Below the pieces are notes generated by a model. The model did not search any database. It was given only the letters and a program-made list of their open reading frames with translations, and was not told the DNA's origin. Of a stretch of 64,000 bases of DNA, positions 1 through 10,950 are shown in pieces. The first letter of the stretch is position 1. The number at the start of each line of letters is the position of its first letter. A program made the position numbers and the translations under genes. The stretch is taken from NCBI RefSeq assembly GCF_022539315.1, contig NC_066315.1:93197990-93261989 (forward strand), in the 5' to 3' direction. Origin of the DNA: Serinus canaria (taxonomy: Eukaryota; Chordata; Aves; Passeriformes; Fringillidae).

Positions 1-890
1 CTCCATTAGTAGTTTGGCCCAATTTTAATTAGCTGATGATGTGTGCACTATCGTTTGCTAATAAAGGGTGTAATGATTTTAGATGGATGCTGCTATAAAG
101 CCCCCAAATTTTACGTGTGCACTGTCCAACATTAAGCCTTCTGGTCTCTTCTGGGTCATCTCCACTTCTAGTGGGAATCCTGAAAGGCTGTTCAGGTTTG
201 AATGCAGCAGAGATGCTGAGCGAGGAGCTTTTCTGACTGGTGCTGTGCTGCAGTGGCTTTTGACAGCAGGATACCCAAACTCTCTCTGTAATTAACTGTG
301 TTCTGAGGGTCCATTAGAAAGGTGTGTGATGACCCTAGGCCACGGATTTCTGGCTTTACCATGGCCCTGGAAATATCAGGTTAGCCATGAAATAATTTCA
401 GTTTACACCATGTGACTAAAATTGAGGCAAACCTTTTAATACCCTGAGTAGCAGGGTAGGAGGTCAGAGAAGGTAGCATAGATGATGCTTTTTCAGAGTG
501 TGATTAATTCTTTTCCATGTAGGAAAAAAAAAAGGAGTAAATATTAATCAGAACACTTTAAATTACTAAATTCTTTTTGTCATTTCATAGTCGCTTTCTT
601 CTGTAGCGTGATTGTCTCTTTTTTTGCACAACAAATGAGGGAGTCTATAATTTGATATTGAGTGGGATTTGCATCTTATTTAAGTAATTTTGCTGTTTAA
701 TGGAGGTACAATACAGAAGTTTCTGTAGGAAAAAGGAAACCCAAAACCCTCCAGATAGACAAATTGAGGCAAATCTAACATACATGAGTTAAAAAATATG
801 GGTCCTCCACTAAATCTGTTTTTTGAAAATAAAGAGAGTGCATATATGTGTATGTGTGAATTAAGAAGGTCCTATTTCTTTTCTTAGCAA
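1..890. other. Unique non-coding sequence
   Basis: AT-rich sequence with no repeat family or convincing coding frame that I recognise. The only open frame of any length, at 83-295, has no domain-like content and no sign of splice structure. A short A-run lies near 523-534. Confidence 0.6.
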
Positions 891-1047
891 CATCATAGAA
901 ATATGGAACAACTCAGGTTGGAGGGAAACTAATAAGATTGTCTGGTCCAAACTTTCATGGAAAAGAGAATCGAGGAGATGATCTAGCACCCTGTCCAATT
1001 GCATCTTGAAAACTTCCAGTCATAGGAACTCTACCACATCCCTGGGT
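891..1047 (-). mobile_element. Old, diverged CR1 LINE 3' fragment
   Basis: Read on the plus strand, this runs like the reverse complement of an avian CR1 3' end: a degenerate octamer tail (catcatagaaatatgg), a 'caggttggagggaa' block, a 'ctggtccaaac' block, then 'cttgaaaacttccagtcatagg' and 'accacatccctgggtaaa'. The order and spacing match other CR1 copies in the window (for example the one at 10.64 kb), but divergence is heavy, so this is an ancient copy truncated at its 5' end. CR1 elements are non-LTR retrotransposons that usually insert as 5'-truncated pieces. Confidence 0.7.
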
Positions 1048-4000
1048 AAAAATGCTTTATCAAAAATGCAGTCAAATGCATTTTAAAATCCCTCTTTACC
1101 CAGTTTACACATCTGAAAAAAAAGGGAATAAAAGTGAAATGCCTAGTGAGATATTCTGGATCTGATTGAGCATAATGATTCCCACACTAAGGAAGAGAGA
1201 AGATTTAGTATAATATTTTATCAGTGCCAGAGGACCTTACCTTTCTCAAGGTATCTTTTTGTTTCCTCTCTCCACTCCTAATTTTTGCTTACTGTAGAGG
1301 ATTTTCTGTCTCTCAGAAAGGCAAAGTGGCCTACTTGTTCCCCTATAATCACGTTGCACACAGAGCTTAACTAGGTGGTTTACCAAGTCCTGTGGGATTG
1401 CTCCTCATGGAAGAAAACCAAATTCAGAGTCAATGCTCTTGAGACTGGTGGCTTTAAACAGCTCATTGTCAGACTGATCTGCTCCTAAAATCCCTGAATG
1501 GGTGTGGGGAGCCCCTTGGAGTGCTTAATGATAATGTGGTTTTCCTCTTTCATTAACTTTTGTGTACAAACAGCTATCATGCTCACTGGATACTAAGCAC
1601 TTTACTGCCCATCTACATCCACATCAATGCTACTTAAGGCTAATCACATACTAACTACATCTCCCAGTGACAAAGCTGCATCCCCACTCTGTCTGTATTG
1701 ATCTCCCATCAGTCATTTGTAAGTGAGAGTGCTAGACATGGGCCTTGGGCATTTTTCCAATACAAAAGCCACTTAACATTAAAATTGCAGAATCTCTTTT
1801 GGCTGTTTCACAAGTCTTTATCAAAAGCGTATAAAAACCTACCTTTAATCATAACTACTCTATGAATTTTTTTCACCTTTGACCATTGACCCCTTTAAGA
1901 ATATGAGAGCATTTGTGCACCAGACTGCCCTTCTTGAAGTTTTATTCGTTGCCTGAGAGGGCCACTAGAAGCAGTGGCAAAAAATGCTGGAAAGGAAATC
2001 CTTTTGCAGCAGTGTTTGTTTCATTTTAACAATAGCAACACTAAAAACGGTCATTATTTCAGTCATTTTTATGCCCTTTGGGTCACCTTTTATGCCCACC
2101 ACTTTACCTCATTCAGATGAGCAGGCAGTAGGTCTGCCTTTCTGTTACCAGTCCTTTGCCACGTACCCTTGTACTTCTTGGCATGGAGACCATGTTTGTT
2201 TTGAATGTCTATGTGAAAAGCCAAACTAGTACAAATTCTTTTACTCTATCACTGCCACATATGAACACTGAATATATAATTTCAGACACTTTGTGGTTGT
2301 TGGATCTTGTTCAGGAGGTTAGATGAGAATTTTAATTGCATAATTCTGCCATCCTTTCTTTTTTGCACTGTTTCAAGTTCTTTCTGATTTGAGGATACAT
2401 CTATGGCTGCAAAACAAGCTTAACAACGGTCTTTTTTTGAAGTTCAATACTTGTCCAACTAAATCAGCTTGTAACATAGTTTGGCTGTGCTTAAGTAGCA
2501 ACTATTTTAACAATTTATCTGGTCATGCGCAAGGCTGTTCGAACTGGCCCATGGAAATTATTAAAAAATATTTGTGGTGGAAATCTACATTGTTTGCATA
2601 CATGCTTGTAAGGTCTCTTCCTTGCTAGAGCTCCAACTTGCTTTATTTGTTGGATTCTGAAACTTTACACATTTCACAGACAAGTCTGACTTTATTCCCA
2701 TAAGAGGATTCATCAGTGCATTTGAAGGGCCATATGTTGAGTTGACACTATCAACTATAGGCAATATGCCAACGAAGTACTCAGGCAGGCAGCTTTTCCT
2801 GAGCTCACATACTATCTTTTTTTTGACTATCTATTTTGATTTGTGTCTCATAAAATGCATCAATTACATATATAAGGAGAATTTCTCCACAGGATGTTAA
2901 TGGAGTAGTGTACAGTAAAAGGTCAAAAGCACTGTGACTGATCCTCTCAGAATAACATCCAGGAAAAGCTTTCCTAAAAAAGACAAAGTATTTATAGTAA
3001 CAATAGCAAAATACAAATGTCACTTTGGAGTCCATTTGTCTAAATAAATGGCTCTCAGCATTTTTCACTCAGTGGGTTTCCGAGGGCTAAGACCAACCTG
3101 TCTGCTCCAAATTTCACGGATTTTCTACATGTGGCGTGCTTGGCCTGAAAACAAGTCTGATAGGATGTTGGGATAGTATAAAGGAAGCAAGATTAAAATG
3201 AACTCACCTAATGTGATGTGTTAGTTCCTTGTTGCATCATTTTGTGTCTGGCAGCATCACTGCAATACAGTGACAATGCTGAGTTAGTAAATTCAATCAT
3301 GCCAGTGACGAAAGACAGAAAAAAATGAAGTGTTCTCAGCACCCCTGCCAAACATCAAATTTGGTGGAAATTTGTGTGTGACTTGAATCGGTGTTTCTGT
3401 TGCTTTAGTACCCTCAGAGAAACCTGTGCTTAAAAATGATAAAGGTTGTAATTACATTGTAGATGGTTCACCCAGTGATGAAAGTAAGTGTGATGGGGCA
3501 TTAACAGCCTTGGATCACACTCCCTGAGGCGTTGGACTGAAGCATGCCAGTTGGCCAGAATCTTGTGCCTAACTTAGCTATTTTGGGCATTAACTTTGAG
3601 ATTTTACAATGGACAGCTAGAAAATATTTTGTTAAGCCGTTGCAGTTGCAATACATATATAGTACTAATCCAACTTACAAATAATTATATTTCTTTCAGA
3701 CTTTAATTAAGCACATAATCCATTTCACACCAAATATATATATATATAATTACTAACAGTATTTCTTAAGCTGTTTTTTAATAAACCAGAGAGAGAAGGT
3801 AAGTAACCTAAGTGACTCTTATTTGGGTTATCAGCTAATTTATAACCCAGCCATCATCTTTGTGATCTGAGAAACTGTGGGGAACTTTTTAGAGTCTGTA
3901 CGAACTCTAAAAAATTCCAGCTAAAGGACAGGTTAAAAGACAAGACCCCACCTTACGGAGACTGGCTCTAAACAGAATTTGTCAGGTTGGGAGGATTTTG

Positions 4001-5357
4001 AGGTTCCTCTCAGAACTTATATTTGTTCCAGAAAGAGGAAAAACAGGCTCCTGGGGTATTGGAATCAGAACTCAAAAACGTTTAAAAAGAAGCACAGTAA
4101 GACTGCAGCTTTCTTATGAGAAACAGTGCAGAAAAAACAACTTGTACTAAAGTTGTCATGGGGAATTTCCAACAAATTCCAGGTGATGATAATGGAGAGA
4201 TATAAGCAACATTCATAGAAAGGAATCGGAATGCAAAATGTTGCAAAAATAAAAGGTAAAACCTTGAATACCAAAAGAAATGGGAGAAATTGAGACAGAT
4301 ACATGCAGAAGAGAAAAGAAGAATTTCCTCATTAAACTGAGACACACATTTTTGAACTTTCTTCATTTGCTGCACATTCAGAGGGCCAGATGCTCTCAGC
4401 TGATGCCAAACCAGAGTACATTCTTCAGCTCCTTTTTCTTTAAGATGCTGATGGAGATCTGTCAGCATCTGCTGCAGCAGAGAAAGCTTTTCTCAACAAA
4501 GAAAATGACTGTCATGGAGGTTGATTATGGGAATGGTGCCTATCCGGGTATGGCTGAGTCCAGACTGATGAGTCTTCATCCACCTGGGAAACTCTAACCA
4601 TACCAGTTAAGTTACCCCAACCTTCCCTGAAATGAACAGATACACATCTGAGTGTGTACCCTGCTTCAATGTTTGACTCCTTTGGAGAACAAAAAAGTGC
4701 CATGTATTGCAAGTCAGCTTCAAAAGTTATTGCTCAATCAATGTATTTCATTGGAATCTTACTAGGCAACTTACAACATTTATGAAATAATTATATGTTG
4801 CTTTCATTTACTTATTTTAGATCCCTTCTTTCAAACATAAAGAATTTCTTGTCTTTTTTCTTCCATGGGCTTATTTTAAACAGATAAACTTTGGATTGCA
4901 GTTGTTGCATCCATAGAATCTTAATGCCTAACCTCAAAAATCTAAATGCTAAATAAAGTCTTTCCCTCCAGAGCTCTAACTATATCCATTTCTCTGTTTT
5001 ATTTCTGTTAGGCTTTTTTCATTCTTCAACAAAAGAATAAGCAAATCCTCATTATTCAGAATCAGTTGAGGCTTGTCTATATAAAGAATATATTGTGGTT
5101 TTTTGTGAGGCTGTATGTGTGTGCAGAACTGCACTACATTAGCATTCCTGAATACAGGCTTTTTAATGTACTAATCTTAGGAAGGTAAAATCAACATTCA
5201 AATGGTAATTATTTAGGAAGTAAATTGATCAATTTGTCCTAAGCTCCATGAAGATGAACTGAGGTCAATCCACTTTGCCTATTAAGATTTTGAAGATATC
5301 TGGTTGGATTACTTTCACAGTAAGCTCCTGTTTTCTCCTTAGGTTTAAGGAAACACA
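1048..5357. other. Unique non-coding sequence
   Basis: No gene, RNA or transposon is recognisable over about 4.3 kb. A short TA dinucleotide run sits at about 3733-3749. A near-consensus splice donor (AG followed by GTAAGT) occurs at about 3798, but no plausible exon precedes it. Overlapping short frames near 4.08-4.60 kb on both strands have no family-like content. Confidence 0.6.
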
Positions 5358-5553
5358 GAAAAGAAAAGAAAAGAAAAGAAAAGAAAAGAAAAGAAAAGAA
5401 AAGAAAAGAAAAGAAAAGAAAAGAAAAGAAAAGAAAAGAAAAGAAAAGAAAAGAAAAGAAAAGAAAAGAAAAGAAAAGAAAAGAAAAGAAAAGAAAAGAA
5501 AAGAAAAGAAAAGAAAAGAAAAGAAAAGAAAAGAAAAGAAAGAGAAAAGAAAA
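5358..5553 (+). repeat. (GAAAA)n pentanucleotide microsatellite
   Basis: About 36 uninterrupted GAAAA units run from 5358 to about 5540, followed by a few imperfect units to 5553. The plus strand is entirely purine here, giving a homopurine-homopyrimidine mirror repeat. Arrays of this purity and length are normally highly length-variable between individuals. The Lys/Glu/Arg-rich and Phe/Ser/Leu-rich open frames that cross it are artefacts of the repeat. Confidence 0.97.
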
Positions 5554-6157
5554 TATAGACAAATAGAACTTTAATGTTAGACCTTAGGAAAAACAAACTT
5601 TTCATGTAAGCACAATTTTCCTGGTCCCAGCAAGGTGTCCATGTAAATAACCTCTGTGTTATTAGCTTTTAGTACTATAGTTCTCCCTGTGGTGAAAGTG
5701 AAATGGTTGGCAACTAAACCAAGTTGAGCTGTCTTGGTTCTAAGGCCCTATATATATATATTCTGAGTTATTTTTAAGGCTTGGGAATGTGTAGATGAGC
5801 AGCTACAATCTATATGGAAGAGACTGAAAGAACTTTGAGGCAAGCTATTCAAACAACTCTGTAATTTCAAAACTGAGCAGGGTGAATTATTTTAACTCAA
5901 ACAAAATGTTACCAAATTGTTATATCTAAGATAATAGTCTATGAGCCTTAGCATTATCACATAAAGTGTTAGGGTAAAAGTACATATTTTGTGATGGCAA
6001 ATCAATAGACCACATGAATTCAAATTCCATAAAATCACAACTTTTCTTTCATTTCAAGAAAAGTGCATTTTGTAGTAAAACAGACAGGTAGGCACAATGT
6101 ATCTCACTGAGTGACTCTTTCTAGCTCTTCAGCTTGAAATATCCAAAGTTCAGAAAT
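5554..6157. other. Unique non-coding sequence
   Basis: No gene or identifiable repeat apart from a short TA run near 5750-5760. Confidence 0.55.
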
Positions 6158-6239
6158 GGTCCTGTGCAGGTCAAGAAGTTGGACTCAATGATCCTTGTGG
6201 GTTTGCCTCCAACTCAGCATATTCTGTGATTTTGTGATT
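6158..6239 (+). mobile_element. CR1 LINE 3' end fragment
   Basis: The sequence reads as the sense 3' terminus of an avian CR1: 'cctgtgcaggtcaagaagttggac', 'tcaatgatccttgtgggt', 'tccaactcagcat', and the terminal octamer-like tail 'attctgtgattttgtgatt'. Only about 80 bp survive, a typical strongly 5'-truncated insertion. The orientation is plus because the tail lies on the right. Confidence 0.85.
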
Positions 6240-6449
6240 TTTTTTTCCACTGTGTCATCACTTTTCTAGAGGTACGTTCCATATGGTAAAGTTTCCTTAG
6301 GTCTTAAACATTTCTTCTGAGAGTATAATAAAAATATGGTAACTTCATACAGATTTTCCTAATGATTCTCTGATGTAAAGCACTTCATAAATAAGAAAAT
6401 GAGTAAGAGCAGTAACTCATTTCATGTAGTGTTTTTCAGCTTATTATTG

Positions 6450-7094
6450 TCCTTATGGTTTGAACTGGTGGCTTGATCTGGGAGTCGGACTGGCTGGGAT
6501 GGACAGTGACTTGGCCTTGACTGAATATATAGGAGGCATCAATCTGAGTCCATGGGAAACAGAATGCTAAGGAGGATAACATGTGGGTAAGTTATGGAGA
6601 ACTGCATGAAATCATGGGAAAGGTTATGTTAATATGTTAATGCCAAATAAGGTGAAGTTCTGAGTTCTTGTTGGCGATTGGTTAGTTATGTTCTCCATAT
6701 AAGGTAATGTTTGTAGTCCTTGTTGTTCATTGGTTCCCTCCCTCAGCCAGCATTGTATACATTGTCAAGTTTTCCCCATTTCAAGGTCTTTGAAGCAACA
6801 ATATATTGTATATGGCTTATCCCTTTATTTGTATATTATTAAAGTTTTGCTTTCTGGGTTTGCTTCACCATTCCCACTTCTTTGTTGCCAATGTTAGCTG
6901 ATGTTCCCGCAGGTGGGCTATCCTTGTCGTCCTACTGTCAAGGATCCATTGCTGCTCCTGGGGCTGGACTGGGCAGCGAGAGCTTGAAGATTAATTTCTT
7001 GGGATTCCCAAATTATCTGCCTTGGACTTGATTTCAATATTAAGATTGTGGAAGCCAAGGAAGACTGGTGGATTGTGCAGAATTTTCAAGACAG
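6450..7094 (+). mobile_element. LTR-like block (probable endogenous retrovirus LTR remnant)
   Basis: The block has the order of signals expected of a retroviral LTR on the plus strand: an inverted CCAAT box (ATTGG, 6677-6681) and TATAA (6698-6702), then ATTAAA (6838-6843) followed by a 'gttttgctttctgggttt' stretch, then a segment that ends at ACAG before GTAAGT (7091-7100). A sequence loosely resembling a tRNA-Pro-type primer-binding site starts near 6958 (tggggctggactggg). This would fit U3-R-U5 plus a short leader ending at a splice donor. No gag, pol or env frame follows; a CR1 begins within about 50 bp. The outer left boundary is uncertain and no target-site duplication was established. 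Confidence 0.45.
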
Positions 7095-7146
7095 GTAAGT
7101 TTCACCATTTAGAAAATAATTTAGTTATCTATGTGCTCACTGATAC

Positions 7147-8010
7147 ACAGAATCACAGAATAAGTTAAGTTGGAAGGGCCCAACAGGGATCATAAAGCCC
7201 AGCTCCAGGCTCTGCACAGGACAAACCCAAGAGTCACACCATGTGCCTGAGAGCTTTGTCTAAATGATCCTTGAACTCTGGAAGGCTGGTGCTGTGACCA
7301 CTTCCCTGGGGAGCCTGTTCCAGTGCCCAAACACTGTCTGGATGAATATTCTTTTTCTAAGATCAAACCCAAACCTCCCCAGACACAACTTCAGGCCATT
7401 CCCTTGGGTTCTGTCTCTGGTCCTCTCACAGGACTCCTCTTCCCCTCAGGAAGTTGTGACTGCAATGATGTCTCCCTTCAGTCTCCTCCAGGCTGAACAG
7501 ACCAAGTGACCTCAGCTACTTCCCCTTAAGACCCTTCACCATCTTCCTTGTCCTCCTTTTGGGTGCCTTTATATTATGGCACCCAAAACTGCCCCCAGCA
7601 CTCAAGGTGAGGCTGCCCCAGCTCAGAGCAGAGCTGGACAATCCCCTCCCTTGCCTGGCTGGCAATGCTGGGCCTGATAAACCCCAGGACACACCTGGCC
7701 CTCCTGGCTGCCAGGCCACTGCTGACTCAAATTCAACTTGCCATTGACCAGAACCCTCAGGTGTCTTTCCATAGCACTGCTTTCCAGCATCTCATTCCCC
7801 AGTCTGTCTGTACATCCAGGGTTGCTGTGTCATGGGTGCAGAATCTTTCACTTGCTCTTTTTGAACTTCATGTTTTTGGTGATTTCCCAGTCCTCTAATT
7901 TGTTGAGGTGTCTTGCAGGGCCTCCTTGTCTTCGAGGGAGTGAACAGCCCCTCACAGTTTTGTATTGTCTGTAAACTTGCTTAGCACCCTTTCTAGTCCT
8001 GAACCTGAAT
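7147..8010 (-). mobile_element. CR1 LINE, long 3' region, 5'-truncated
   Basis: On the plus strand this begins with the reverse-complement CR1 tail (cagaatcacagaat, then 'gttggaagggcccaa') and continues through the usual reversed CR1 3' block: 'ccttgaactctggaaggctggt', 'ctggggagcctgttccagtgccc', 'ctcctccaggctgaacag', 'cacccaaaactgcccccagcact', 'cagttttgtattgtctgtaaacttgc'. At about 860 bp it is the longest CR1 piece in the window. The element runs right to left and is truncated near 8010. Open frames on both strands here (7.19-7.97 kb) are by-products of the repeat. Confidence 0.93.
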
Positions 8011-8084
8011 CATAGTGCAGAAGCAGATGGACTCAGAACCCTGCAGGTAATTAGTCAAAGCACTATTAGTCAAGGATCTGTTAA

Positions 8085-8690
8085 AGGTGAGGGCTGGAAG
8101 CAGTCACTGCACATAGCAGAAGAAATGTTCCTCCTCAGAATTTGGTAAGTGGGACTGATAGCTTCTACAACAGGTCTGAGGCTCTGGAACAAGAAGGCCA
8201 GACAAAAGATGAGGTGAGAGAAGTTCCTTCTGAGACAGTGGGACCTCCTAAAACAATACCACCTGTACCCTGCATCAAGACCTCCTCTGTTAACAGAAGA
8301 AGGGTAGTTGTTACAGGAGACTCCCTCCTAAGGGGAGCAGAGGTGCTGAAATGCAGACTGGACCTAACTCACAGGGAAGTCTGCTGTCTCCCAGCGGCTC
8401 AGAGAAGGGACATTACTGGAAAACTTTCTTGTCTAGTAAGGCCCTATGAATACTATCCACTATTGGTTTTTTAAACTGGCAGGGAAGAAATAACAAAGAG
8501 AAGACTGAGGGCTACCAAAGGAGGCTTTGGGGCCCTGGAACAACTGGGAGAGGCATCAGGAGCCCAGGTACTGATTTTCTTGATTCTTCCAGTTACAAGG
8601 AATAATACTGATAGCAATAGGCAGACCCATCAGGTTGATGTCTGGCTCCAAAGTTGGTCTCTGGAAACATTGGTTTCCTGCTGATTTCTG
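8085..8690 (+). pseudogene. CR1 LINE ORF1 relic with esterase (SGNH/GDSL-type) domain
   Basis: The plus-strand frame from about 8110 to 8684 encodes a degenerate ORF1 protein of a CR1 retrotransposon. CR1-like elements carry an esterase domain in ORF1 (known for this family). The expected hallmarks are present in order: a 'RRRVVVTGDSLLRG' block with the G-D-S nucleophile motif at 8316-8324, 'HREVCCLPA' with 'RDITGKL' just after, 'LVRPYEYYPLLVF', then 'RATKGGFGAL' and 'GAQVLIFLILPV'. The frame is broken by an in-frame TAA at 8472-8474, after which it continues in the same register to TGA at 8682-8684. Upstream, similarity continues in another frame (about 8085-8110), implying a frameshift. No ORF1 start or reverse transcriptase follows. 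It is a dead fragment on the opposite strand to the adjoining CR1 3' piece, so the two are probably separate insertions or a rearranged copy. Confidence 0.85.
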
Positions 8691-10636
8691 GTCTAATTTA
8701 TGGCAAGCATGAAAACCAGTGATGTTAAAGTGTCTCATTTTATGGCAGTGACATTCTCTTGTCCTGTCAAATGTGTTGTCTTGTGCAGCTGGAAGAGTTG
8801 AGTAAGCTGAAAGGAGAGAAGCTATACACAAACATGTAGCTTCAGTCACTGTCTGGGTCTTCAAAAACCAGTATTTTCAATGATTTCAATGGTAAGACTA
8901 CCTGTCTGTATGCAATTTGCAGGACAAAACATTCCTCACAGGACCAGAGTCCTGGTATCAGGTAGGCAGGTTCCAGCTACTTTGGGAAAGAAACACAGTT
9001 CCATGAGTATGGTAAGAGCTGGGGTGCAAGTGTAATCTCCAGGCACTGAGGGGCTTGGACTCTGAAATACTCCTGATCTTCAGTGAGTATACAGTCCTTG
9101 TATTTCCTAGAAATTGAGAAATCTTTTGAGATGTATAGTTCATAATCACAAGGCCAGATGTATTTATAACTTCCTTTCAGAATCAATAGGGAGAAATAAT
9201 TATTTTATTTTGAAATGTACAATTTTCATTGAATGATTTTTTTTTCCTGTGAGGTATTTAGAGTGCACTTGTTTCCCAGTTAAAAATAAAGAATACTAGG
9301 AAAAGATATGGTAATTCTTCCACAGTAAAAGAAAGAGATTCTCAGTTTTAGTGTGAATTTTACTGCTTTTTTGAGTCTATCTTTGCAGTATAATCTTAGT
9401 ATTTGTCTGTCTTTCATTTCTTTCCTTTCCATGAGCTTAAGATGTATCAGCAAGTTTTAAAACAATGGCTCATCTGAAGAAAGACGATAGAAAGGAAAAT
9501 TTTGTGCTATTATAGGGATCCATCATAATAGTAACATTTCCATGGAAATTTATGGCAGTAACTTCTGGGCTTCTTCAGATGTTTTACAAGACATTAGGAT
9601 ATGCGGTGTATAGAGACAGTAGGAACAGATATTCTTGTGACCCCTCTGGACTACACATGTACCGGGTGCTCATGACTGTGGGGAGCCAATTTGAAATATT
9701 GATACAATCTTCCCTAAATCTAAGTCCCTAACCTACTTTTCAGTATTTTTATGAATCAAAACACTCCATATTCCTTGTACAGTTTCACTGCCCTCCAAGC
9801 TGAATTTTGCTTAATAATAGTGAGCTCCAGCCGGGTGGCGACGGATAAATTCCAAATAACCTTTGACTTTACAATAAGAGACTTTGGTGAGTAGAGCAGT
9901 ACATCAAATATTTCTGTGTGAATGCACAGTTGATTAATCACAGGAGTAGTGTTTGGCGATTGTCTTTAGACAGTTCAGTTGTAGATTTGAATGTCAGCAT
10001 TATCATATGTGAATCTCTATCATGTGTAGTGAGGGCCTCAAGGAAAGCAACAGGACTAATGATAAAATCAGTTTTGTACCTTTTATTTGCAAAACAGGTG
10101 TTTTCATACAGAGGCAAATCAAAGATTCTCAAGGAAATAAAAATTTTTGGTGCTCCACGGATGAGGAACTATGGTATAGAGAGGAGGAAAACTGGAGCAA
10201 GAACAAAAACTCAGGAAGAGAATGTGTATGCATGTGTGTAGGAAGCTGTGAACTCAGACAAGATGTGATTTAAAAAAGATTTACTGAATCTCTGAATCCA
10301 TCTTTCTGCCAGGAGAATATATTCCCTAGCAGAATTTCATGTGGAGGGAGAGACAGGAGAGTGAATAGAAGGATGAGAAAAACTATGCCATTCCTAGTTA
10401 CCATTCATAAAGATCCACTTACTTAACATTAAAATTTAAGAAATAAGGCTTAAGGGAATACTTGAAGTTCGAATGAGCTGAATTCCCTTTCCTGTGTCCT
10501 GCCTAACTGGCTGTTGAATGGTAAGGGTGTATTTGGACATGAGAGGACTTCTGCTGAGACAATTTTGACTGTTAAAAACAGCAAGGATCCTCCAGGTGGA
10601 AGACAGACCTGAATGACCTCATGCTTATTTGTCTTA
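8691..10636. other. Unique non-coding sequence
   Basis: No transposon or gene recognised over about 1.9 kb. Short open frames near 8.56-9.19 kb and 9.75-10.27 kb, on both strands, show no family signature. A TG-rich patch ('gtgtatgcatgtgtgtagg') lies near 10224-10242. Confidence 0.55.
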
Positions 10637-10950
10637 GAATCATAGAATCACAGAATGGTTTGCATTGGAAGGGACCTTAAAGTTCCCCTGGTCCCAAACC
10701 CCTTCTCTGGGCAGGGACACCTGCAGCAGACCAGGTTGTTCATGGCCCAATCCAGCCTGTCCTTGAACACTTTCAGGGATGGAGCACCTACAGCCTCTCT
10801 GGGCAAGATGTGCCAGTGCCTTACCACCCTTATAGTAAAGAATTTTTTCCTAGTATCTAATCTAAACCTACTCTCTTTCAGTTTAAAGCCATTACCCCTT
10901 GTCCTATCACTACATGCCCTTGTGAAATCTTCCTTTCCACCTTGTCCTGT
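10637..10950 (-). mobile_element. CR1 LINE 3' fragment
   Basis: This is one of the best-preserved CR1 pieces in the window. The plus strand shows the reverse-complement octamer tail (gaatcatagaatcacagaat), then 'tttgcattggaagggacctt', 'tctgggcagggacacctgc', 'cagcctgtccttgaacac', 'ttcagggatggagcacc', 'tagtatctaatctaaacct', 'ccccttgtcctatcactaca'. The element runs on the minus strand and is 5'-truncated at about 10950. The 136-residue open frame across it (10655-11065) is a by-product of the repeat. Confidence 0.95.

Noticed and set aside
3796..3804. Splice-donor consensus (AG followed by GTAAGT)
   Set aside because: The nearest acceptor-like AG is only about 10 bases upstream, so there is no credible exon, and such matches are common in 64 kb.
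4082..4597. 128-codon minus and 105-codon plus open frames overlapping each other
   Set aside because: Compositionally ordinary AT-rich chance frames with no domain, and mutually exclusive on opposite strands.
5239..5605. Open frames of 86-107 codons on both strands, rich in Lys/Glu/Arg or Phe/Ser/Leu
   Set aside because: They are translations of the GAAAA microsatellite. A period-5 repeat without stops is open in every frame.
7190..7974. Overlapping open frames of 60-80 codons on both strands
   Set aside because: They lie inside the reversed CR1 3' region and have no coding potential of their own.
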